From an uncultured Chloroflexota bacterium (lineage in GTDB: Bacteria > Chloroflexota > Dehalococcoidia > Lucifugimonadales > CAJXCD01): a stretch of 48,510 bases of DNA. The notes beneath the pieces were generated by a model that did not search any database, had not been told where the DNA came from, and was given only the letters and a program-made list of their open reading frames with translations. Position numbers and translations under genes: made by a program. This document shows positions 42,145-48,510 of the stretch, piece by piece; position 1 is the first letter of the stretch; each line of letters begins with the position of its first letter. Location: positions 1 to 48,510 of the forward strand of contig CAJXCD010000010.1 of NCBI GenBank assembly GCA_913051545.1. The letters run 5' to 3'.

Positions 42145-44142
42145 ATGACATATAAATCAGCAATACATAAATCTACGGCATCTGTGTTGAGGTCAGTTCT
42201 CAGTATAATTTTCGTAGTGGTATGTTCCGCATGCGCCATGGGTAAAGATTCCTCTGCACAAGACACCCTTTCCCCTACCCTTGCATCTGCACAAGACACC
42301 CTTTCCCCTACCCTTGCAAACGTATCTCAAGAACCCTCAAATGGTAACCGAACTGAAATTTCACCCACATCAGTCCCTATATCTACAAATTCTATGACTC
42401 CCACTCCCATAGCAGTGCCAACTGATACCCCTAATGAGGAGTACCCTGATGCACAAGAAATACAGATAAAATCGGCCGACGTCATGGAAAAAATAAGCTC
42501 ATATCAATTCAATATGGAAGCACAGATAGAAATGGACGATGAGAGTATCCCTTTATCATTTGAAGGTTATTTTAAAGCGCCCGACAATACTGACGGGAAA
42601 ATTTATATCGGTCCAGATACTACCGATAGAATAATGATAAGAGGAAATACTAGACACATAGAAACTTCTGACGATCCTATAGTGGGCTCGATACCTTTCA
42701 TTCTATCGCCGAACCAAATCATACAAGGAACTTTGTCTAAAAACAGTGATTTGACGTTGGTGGAAAAAACAATCCTATATACAACACCGGTCTATAGACT
42801 TCAGGGAACGGCCGATAAAAGCGAGTTCACCAACGGAGCCGGAAATTTTACAGTAGAGGTTTGGATAGACTCGTCCAATTATAGAGCACTGCTAATTGTA
42901 CTAGTAGGTTCAGTAAATCTCGGAACTAATGGAGATCCATCAATTGGGAATTTAGCTAGAGGCACGGTACCAATTGACCTAACACTAGCATTATCAGAAT
43001 TCGGTAAAGAAATTCCTTTAGAACCTGAAAGAAACCCCTCCTCAATATCTGTTTCTAGAACTGATCATACAGCTACTACACTCCATGACGGCCGAATATT
43101 AGTTGTAGGTGGATTCAGAAACATGTCCCATCTTGGAATGATTACTGAGGCAGAAATTTATGACCCATCGTCCGACACATGGACTTTGATTTCATCTATG
43201 CAAATAGGGCACCTCGGCCAATCAGCCACACTTCTAAACGATGGAAACGTGCTCGTTATAGGTCCAGAGTGGGGTGGAGGAGGACATTTACGAAGAATAG
43301 TAGACTTGTACAACACTTCATCTGGTAAGTGGAGTTCTGCGGGAGTACAGATACAACAAACTTTCCACACGGCTTCTTTACTAAATGACGGAGGTGTATT
43401 AATTGCGGGAGGTTGGCTAGAATTCTGGAACGCTTCAAGAGCATCTGTAATATATGAACCTTCGTCACAAAAATGGTTTTCTTCAGCGAAAATGAACCAA
43501 CCCAGAGCTGAGCACACAGCGACCTTGCTGGGTAATGGGAACATATTAGTTACAGGAGGGGCAGGGGGCATGACTAAGCCTGCCCTTTCATCAGCAGAAT
43601 TATTCGACTATCAAGAAGAAACGTGGAAGATAGCAGCAAGTATGGAAAATGAACGAAGTCTTTCCACAGCAACTTTACTTAAAAGTGGGAAAGTCCTAAT
43701 AGTAGGAGGGCATGATTCAGAAGGAATACCGATCCCGTCCGCCGAAATTTATGACCCGGAAAATGATAATTGGTCCACAGTATCTGATATGAATGAAAGC
43801 CGTGTGTTCCATACGGCTACCCTGTTAAATGACGGACGGGTTCTCATAATGGGAGGAAGCCCACAGCCGCTGGCTAAGGATCGCTGGCTGAATGTTTTCG
43901 ACGCTAGACTCGGGATCCTTCGCAAAGGGGAAACATTAGCATCAGTAGAAATATTTGACCCTGTATCTGAAACTTGGACTAATCTAGAGGATATGGAGAT
44001 GGCAAGACAATCCCATACCGCAACACTACTAGATGACGGCAAGATATTGGTAGTTGCAGGCACGACAGCAGAGGGAGAATTATCCTCCTTCTTTGAACTC
44101 TACTCTGTTACAGATAACGATAATATAGATGCAGCCGAATAA
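42145..44142 (+). CDS. Kelch-repeat lipoprotein with N-terminal LppX-like domain
   Basis: A 665-residue exported protein. The signal ends with VVCSAC, a lipobox that would lipidate a Cys near 30. A Ser/Thr/Pro-rich linker (about 31-100) contains a tandem 11-residue duplication, SAQDTLSPTLA twice. Residues about 105-285 resemble the LppX/LprG type lipid-carrier fold (MEKISSYQFNMEAQIEM and VYRLQGTADKSEF). From about 300 to 655 there are six or seven Kelch repeats, each with the pattern HTATLLxDGrvLvvGG followed by AEiYDPxsdxW, forming a beta-propeller. It probably binds a ligand or partner outside the membrane. Confidence 0.85.
   Translation: MTYKSAIHKSTASVLRSVLSIIFVVVCSACAMGKDSSAQDTLSPTLASAQDTLSPTLANVSQEPSNGNRTEISPTSVPISTNSMTPTPIAVPTDTPNEEYPDAQEIQIKSADVMEKISSYQFNMEAQIEMDDESIPLSFEGYFKAPDNTDGKIYIGPDTTDRIMIRGNTRHIETSDDPIVGSIPFILSPNQIIQGTLSKNSDLTLVEKTILYTTPVYRLQGTADKSEFTNGAGNFTVEVWIDSSNYRALLIVLVGSVNLGTNGDPSIGNLARGTVPIDLTLALSEFGKEIPLEPERNPSSISVSRTDHTATTLHDGRILVVGGFRNMSHLGMITEAEIYDPSSDTWTLISSMQIGHLGQSATLLNDGNVLVIGPEWGGGGHLRRIVDLYNTSSGKWSSAGVQIQQTFHTASLLNDGGVLIAGGWLEFWNASRASVIYEPSSQKWFSSAKMNQPRAEHTATLLGNGNILVTGGAGGMTKPALSSAELFDYQEETWKIAASMENERSLSTATLLKSGKVLIVGGHDSEGIPIPSAEIYDPENDNWSTVSDMNESRVFHTATLLNDGRVLIMGGSPQPLAKDRWLNVFDARLGILRKGETLASVEIFDPVSETWTNLEDMEMARQSHTATLLDDGKILVVAGTTAEGELSSFFELYSVTDNDNIDAAE
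42253..42318 (+). repeat. Exact 33-bp tandem duplication in the Kelch lipoprotein gene
   Basis: The 33 bases starting TCTGCACAAGACACCCTTTC at 42253-42285 are repeated without change at 42286-42318. Length divisible by three keeps the frame and doubles SAQDTLSPTLA in the linker. Perfect identity suggests a recent slippage event. Confidence 0.95.
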
Positions 44143-44249
44143 CACCGCATATAAAAAGTGTTATTTATCTACAATGACTATATTGAAGTTAACAATGTAA
44201 AATTAGTTCTTATAGTAGCGTACGACGATGAGCGGATCACATATATACC

Positions 44250-45350
44250 TTATAAGATCCTTTCAAACACAAAACGGCCCACGTCTCTATTTTCATGAAA
44301 TGTGAATCCATCGAAATCACCGTTATATCCAATAATCGGTACTTTCGTTTCATGTATTGAACCGTGACTGCGCAACTTTGCAGGCATTGCTACCTCAGAA
44401 GGGCTCCCAAAAACTACGTTCTTGTCTGCCGTGACTACAATGTCACCAATCCGATCTGGGTGAAGATTAAGTTCATCAACCGCCATTTCCCTTGCGTAAA
44501 CACTCTCTATGCCAGCAGCATTCTGTAATATGTCCGTTGCATCATTAATGTATTTAGAATTTATGTAAATATACATACACCCTCCTAAATTAGAATGGTG
44601 AATTGTGTATTTATCCTTTATGATTGGAATTGCTGTTACTGGATTTAGACCTCTATTTTCCAATAGGTGCTTTACATCTACCATCTGGCTTTTATTCCCC
44701 ATACCATGATCTGCAGTTATAAGTAATGTCAATGATGGATGCGTTTCAACTAGATTCCCTATCGCCGTATCAATAATCGACAAATGTCGGATAGATTCCT
44801 TTTCCTCAGGAGAATAAGTGTGCATAGCGTAGTCCGTGGTAGTAATATAAACAAAATCAGAAGGGTAACGAGTCATCATAAAAGTCGCAGCCTGGACGAC
44901 CCAACCGTTTACTTCCAAAGAGTAAATATCGGGAGGGGGTCCTATTTCATCCACAAGCCAGTCAGGTGGTCTTTCCGAAGAAACACTGATAGTAGATCCT
45001 TGAGATAACAAGCTGCGAAGCTTGTCCTTAGCGGTAACAAATAGTGTATGGTTTTTTGATATATGAGTGCGCTGGAATATGGTCTCCGACATAATGTATT
45101 CGGAAGATTCGGCATATGTACCAATTCCTTTGGAAGAATCCAACATGTAATTTGAACAAATACCATGCCTTGATGGATATTTACCCGTCAACAGTGAAAC
45201 ATTGTTGACATTTGTAACTGAGGGCATCATGGAACGCCCCATGTGCAGAAATCCCTGTGATACCAAATTATTTATGACTGGCAACTCACATGCATCAAGG
45301 TATTCAGGATCTAAACCATCTATACATATCACTACTGTAGGCTGGCTCAT
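44250..45350 (-). CDS. phnA: Alkaline phosphatase superfamily enzyme, phosphonoacetate hydrolase (PhnA)-like
   Basis: A 366-residue metallo-hydrolase of the nucleotide pyrophosphatase/phosphodiesterase group. MPSVTNVNNVSLLTGKYPS carries the nucleophile Thr46 in the form typical of phosphonoacetate hydrolase (MPSFTNPNNxSI). Metal ligands line up: Asp11 (CIDGLD), Asp173/His177 (TTDYAMH), Asp214/His215 (TADHGM) and His329 (LRSHGSIHE). HGICSNYMLD, next to the nucleophile, also matches PhnA. The enzyme cleaves the C-P bond of phosphonoacetate to acetate and phosphate, giving the cell phosphorus. No PhnW/PhnY aldehyde-pathway genes are nearby. No signal peptide is seen. Confidence 0.85.
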   Translation of the reverse strand: MSQPTVVICIDGLDPEYLDACELPVINNLVSQGFLHMGRSMMPSVTNVNNVSLLTGKYPSRHGICSNYMLDSSKGIGTYAESSEYIMSETIFQRTHISKNHTLFVTAKDKLRSLLSQGSTISVSSERPPDWLVDEIGPPPDIYSLEVNGWVVQAATFMMTRYPSDFVYITTTDYAMHTYSPEEKESIRHLSIIDTAIGNLVETHPSLTLLITADHGMGNKSQMVDVKHLLENRGLNPVTAIPIIKDKYTIHHSNLGGCMYIYINSKYINDATDILQNAAGIESVYAREMAVDELNLHPDRIGDIVVTADKNVVFGSPSEVAMPAKLRSHGSIHETKVPIIGYNGDFDGFTFHENRDVGRFVFERIL

Positions 45351-45537
45351 ACTTTATTCTCTATGCTTGTGATATCAATCATAATAAATAAGATAGTAAC
45401 AGATATCGACTATAGACTTGATAGAAGTCTATGCAAGAAATAAGATTGGTCCATTATCATTCGTATTATGAGGTATCACAATAAATATTAATCAAAGCGT
45501 CTCTAACACTTACAGAGCCAATACAATACTGGATGTT

Positions 45538-47382
45538 ATGAAAGTCCCTCTGGTAGGCGACACAAGTACTGCCGTGATGGAGATTGAAAATACTGACGAG
45601 TTCAATAATGTTGAATCTGACATATTGGTGGTAGGTGGCGGAATGGGTGGAGTGTCATCCGCACTAGCCGCCGCTCGCGAAGGTAATTCAGTATGTCTCA
45701 TCGAAGAAACCGACTGGCTAGGGGGACAGATAACTTCCCAAGGAGTTTCTGCACTAGATGAACACCAGTACATGGAGGATTTTGGAGGTACTAGAAGTTA
45801 TTATAATCTACGAGAGAGTATCAGGAATTACTACAGAGAATTAGCTTCAGACCCTGACGTAAAAGAGCCACTAAATCCAGGAACATCCTGGGTAAGTCGT
45901 CTTTCATTTGAACCCCGCATAGCATTACAAATAATTAACAACATGTTAGATCCGTATGTTAAACAGGGCTTACTAAAAATATTCTTAAGAATGAAAACTA
46001 TCGAGACAGTCGTTACAGATGATTCAGTATCTTCTCTTAAAGCAATACATCTTGATGACAAGAAGATAACTCAATTCCGTTTCAAGTACGTGTTAGATGC
46101 AACCGAGCTAGGAGATTTGCTTCCTCTCACAGGTACAGAATATATTATTGGAGCCGAAAGTATCCAACAAACTTGTGAACCTCACGCACAACCAAAGGAA
46201 GCTAAGGAACACTGTGTTCAGAGTTGTACATACACATTCGCTATGGAGCACCGCACAGAAGAAATTGCCATTTTAGATAGACCAGAAGGCTATTCTAACT
46301 ACAAGGATAAACAACCTTACAGCCTGCGAATACATGTTGAAGCTGGAGAAATTTATGGGGAAGAATCTGGTTGGTTAGACTACCATCTGTTCGATCAAAC
46401 ACCCAACACCAAAGGACCTTTGTGGTTATACAGAAGACTAGTAGACTCAAACCAATTTAAGGGACAATATAAAAACGATATAACGATGTTTAATTGGCCC
46501 GGTACTGACTACCGTGACATGCCACTAGTGGACCAAACACCTCAAAATTTAGCCAAAGCTCTCCAAGAAGCGAAAACAGTTAGTTTAGGCTTTGCTTACT
46601 GGCTTCAGACTGAATCTATGGATGCCAGTGGTAAAAAAGGTAATACTAATATTATGCTACGACCTGACGTGATGGGGTCAGAAGACGGCCTATCCAAATA
46701 TCCGTATATACGAGAATGTAGAAGAATCGCTGCGATGACCACGATCAAAGAACATGACGTATCTATAAATCATCAACCTGGTCCCAGAGCACGACTATTT
46801 CAAGATTCTGTAGGAATAGGATGGTACCCCATAGATATCCACCAGGCAGGGGAAGGTGAAATAGGCACCAGTACGAGAACAAAACCATTTCAAATTCCGA
46901 TGGGAGCCCTAATACCAGTCCAAACTAAAAATTTGATTGCTGCCAACAAGAATATAGGTACCACCCATATAACGAACGGCTGTTACAGGCTCCATCCAAT
47001 TGAGTGGAATATTGGAGAATCAGCCGGCTTGTTAGCATCATACGCATGTAAATCCAAAATCTTGCCCCGAGATATACATTCTATAGAATCATTACTACGC
47101 GAATTTCAATCAACACTGATCAAAAACGGTGTGCCGATACACTGGCTGATAGATGTACCTGTAGATCATCCTGACTTTGATGTAGTCCAGAAATTTGTAA
47201 CTGAGGCGGGACCAGGCAACCCAAGCAATGGTTTAAAATTCGACCCTGAATCTAAAATAAACGACTTTGATTTAGGATTCTGGGACCATGTGCTTCCACA
47301 AAATCGTTCTGGTACAAAAAGGAAAACTGAATCAATAACAAGGATAGAGTTCGCAAGACAAATTTGTGAAAACAATCAGTGA
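45538..47382 (+). CDS. FAD-dependent oxidoreductase (FAD_oxidored family)
   Basis: A 614-residue flavoprotein. The dinucleotide motif DILVVGGGMGGVSSALAAA is followed by LIEETDWLGGQITSQGVSA, the characteristic LGGQxTxQGV of the FAD_oxidored family. Further family blocks include YVLDATELGDLL, DVMGSEDGLSKYPYIRECRR and NIGTTHITNGCYRLHPIEW. The length fits. The reaction is unknown; members are found beside sugar and polyol catabolic genes. It is divergent from the phnA-like gene (187-bp shared upstream region) and followed on the same strand by an amidohydrolase 77 bp later. Confidence 0.9.
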   Translation: MKVPLVGDTSTAVMEIENTDEFNNVESDILVVGGGMGGVSSALAAAREGNSVCLIEETDWLGGQITSQGVSALDEHQYMEDFGGTRSYYNLRESIRNYYRELASDPDVKEPLNPGTSWVSRLSFEPRIALQIINNMLDPYVKQGLLKIFLRMKTIETVVTDDSVSSLKAIHLDDKKITQFRFKYVLDATELGDLLPLTGTEYIIGAESIQQTCEPHAQPKEAKEHCVQSCTYTFAMEHRTEEIAILDRPEGYSNYKDKQPYSLRIHVEAGEIYGEESGWLDYHLFDQTPNTKGPLWLYRRLVDSNQFKGQYKNDITMFNWPGTDYRDMPLVDQTPQNLAKALQEAKTVSLGFAYWLQTESMDASGKKGNTNIMLRPDVMGSEDGLSKYPYIRECRRIAAMTTIKEHDVSINHQPGPRARLFQDSVGIGWYPIDIHQAGEGEIGTSTRTKPFQIPMGALIPVQTKNLIAANKNIGTTHITNGCYRLHPIEWNIGESAGLLASYACKSKILPRDIHSIESLLREFQSTLIKNGVPIHWLIDVPVDHPDFDVVQKFVTEAGPGNPSNGLKFDPESKINDFDLGFWDHVLPQNRSGTKRKTESITRIEFARQICENNQ

Positions 47383-47459
47383 TTTACAGCTTACAACATT
47401 CACTTATTCTATTGTATGCATTTATCCAATAGTTCACATATTTATTAAATACATATAAA

Positions 47460-48341
47460 ATGCAGGAAATGTCATACAGTGACTTAAATATTCAAAAGTC
47501 CTCCACTCAGAACAGGATAGTGGATGCTCATGTCCATGTATGGACTCCAGATTTCGAATCATACCCATTAGCAGAAGGTGTTAAAGAAGAAGACCTTTGG
47601 AGACCTTCCTTCACCCCAAATCAACATTATATTTACAGTAAATCAGTTGGGAATGTCAGGTTCAACTTAGTACAGATGATATGGTATGGAACAGATCATA
47701 GTTACATATTAGATCTTATATCTAGTGATCCGGAAACATTCGCAGGTACTGGGATTATTGAACTTTCAGACTCAAATCCATCTAAGCGAATGCTCGAATT
47801 ATATAAAAGGGGATGCCACGCTTTCCGTGAACCTACAGATTCATGGGACCACCCCACTATGCATGCACTCTTCTCCACTGGTGGAGACAACAATCTAGCA
47901 TTAAGCTTCAACATGGGAGTAGACAAGTTACCTGGCCTAGAAAAAATGAGCGCAAAATATCCTGACACACCAATCATTATAGACCACGTATGTCACGTTG
48001 GTATTGGAAATCCAAATTATAGCGAAATTGAAATTGAACCATTGCTGAGATTTTCAAAACATAAGAATGCAAAGGTAAAAATTGGACCATTCCAAGGACT
48101 AGGAAAACGAAAAGCCCCTTACTTTGACATACTGCCACTCATTAAACGAATCGTAGAAGCATATGGTCCTGAACGATGCATGTGGGAAAGCGACAGTGGC
48201 GGACCAATTTGGATGAATGACCCGGAAACGGAATACCCCGCTGCTATAGGTTTAATAAGAGACCATGCTGACTTCCTAAGACAAGAAGATAAAGACCACA
48301 TTTTATTCAAAACAGCAGAGAAGATCTTTTTTAGAAAATAG
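47460..48341 (+). CDS. Amidohydrolase-2 family TIM-barrel protein
   Basis: A 293-residue metal-dependent hydrolase-like protein. It has the opening RIVDAHVHVWTPDFESYPL, with the H-x-H metal motif, an IIIDHVCHVGIG segment with a central His, and CMWESDSGGPIW with the late Asp. This set resembles the amidohydrolase-2 family, including L-rhamnono- and fucono-lactonases and decarboxylases. The substrate is therefore likely a lactone or carboxylic acid. It probably shares a transcript with the FAD oxidoreductase gene upstream. The ATG at 47460 has a weak ribosome site; a second ATG nine bases on is possible. Confidence 0.9.
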   Translation: MQEMSYSDLNIQKSSTQNRIVDAHVHVWTPDFESYPLAEGVKEEDLWRPSFTPNQHYIYSKSVGNVRFNLVQMIWYGTDHSYILDLISSDPETFAGTGIIELSDSNPSKRMLELYKRGCHAFREPTDSWDHPTMHALFSTGGDNNLALSFNMGVDKLPGLEKMSAKYPDTPIIIDHVCHVGIGNPNYSEIEIEPLLRFSKHKNAKVKIGPFQGLGKRKAPYFDILPLIKRIVEAYGPERCMWESDSGGPIWMNDPETEYPAAIGLIRDHADFLRQEDKDHILFKTAEKIFFRK

Positions 48342-48463
48342 ATTTTTATACCCCCGAAAATACGAGTAACTGAAACAGTCACTGAGAACGTTATTTACGC
48401 GTAAGATTTTACCTATCCACTATGACTGCTTAGAGCAAGCACATTTATTTTCCTGATAAAAAG

Positions 48464-48497
48464 AATAGGGGCCCGGCTTTCCAGCCGAGCCCCTATT
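48464..48497. terminator. Strong terminator hairpin at the right end
   Basis: AATAGGGGCCCGGCT (48464-48478) and AGCCGAGCCCCTATT (48483-48497) form a 15-bp stem with one mismatch and a TTCC loop. On the minus strand the hairpin is followed by CTTTTTATC, a T-run, so it best fits the end of a leftward gene beyond the window. On the plus strand it could also end the amidohydrolase transcript. Confidence 0.75.
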
Positions 48498-48510
48498 ACT
48501 ATGGGCTTCT

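Overview
The window is a compact, AT-rich bacterial chromosome segment. Intergenic gaps are short, none exceeding about 240 bp. It carries housekeeping genes (tRNA-Ala, tmRNA, dnaN, holA, cysS, ychF, an RNase D-like gene) among many paralogues of catabolic and redox families: four phytanoyl-CoA dioxygenase (PhyH) proteins, two short-chain dehydrogenases, an enolase-superfamily dehydratase, an SMP-30 lactonase, two FAD oxidoreductases, an M19 dipeptidase-like protein, a DapA-like protein, an amidohydrolase and three MFS transporters. This mixture resembles marine Chloroflexota of the SAR202 type. That placement is an inference from gene content; no rRNA gene is present to confirm it.

Layout. 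1-57 is the last 18 codons of an oligopeptide-type ABC permease, recognisable because its C-terminus matches that of the complete permease at 18491-19537. 76-3997 holds a PhyH oxygenase, a galactonate-dehydratase-like enolase, an atypical SDR and an SMP-30 lactonase, all on the + strand; it looks like a sugar-acid catabolic set. 4054-9256 holds tRNA-Ala(CGC), a DUF1232 protein, holA, an RNase D-like gene, crcB and a DUF2339 membrane protein. 9359-12667 holds an MFS gene converging, across a perfect 32-bp palindrome, on a 2-hydroxyacid dehydrogenase and a DapA-like gene. 12832-18450 holds a collagen-like lipoprotein, a cysteinyl-tRNA synthetase fused to a glycosyltransferase domain, a degenerate M19 dipeptidase and an SDR. 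18491-28089 holds an orphan permease, a PhyH protein, small membrane proteins, two MFS transporters, a hydrolase, ychF and an acyltransferase interrupted by ankyrin repeats.

28289-38533 holds a Gfo/Idh/MocA oxidoreductase, a zinc-type ABC transporter operon (binding protein, ATPase, permease), two tandem PhyH genes, a PD-(D/E)XK nuclease, a DadA-like oxidase, a beta-propeller protein and dnaN. 38679-41753 holds two cupredoxin lipoproteins, tmRNA with its terminator, an aquaporin-arsenate reductase pair and a pirin fragment. 41864-48341 holds a small conserved-looking protein, a Kelch-repeat lipoprotein, a phosphonoacetate-hydrolase-like enzyme, an FAD oxidoreductase and an amidohydrolase. The window ends in a strong terminator hairpin.

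The main theme is paralogue families in which normally invariant catalytic residues are replaced. The tandem PhyH at 32330-33112 has the iron-binding H-x-D changed to H-x-G, the change seen in Fe(II)/2-oxoglutarate halogenases, while its neighbour keeps H-x-D. The SDR at 2184 lacks the Ser/Tyr/Lys triad, the DapA-like protein lacks the Schiff-base lysine, and the M19 protein lacks the first zinc site. The two most unusual architectures are the CysRS-glycosyltransferase fusion and the ankyrin insertion inside an acyltransferase-3 protein.
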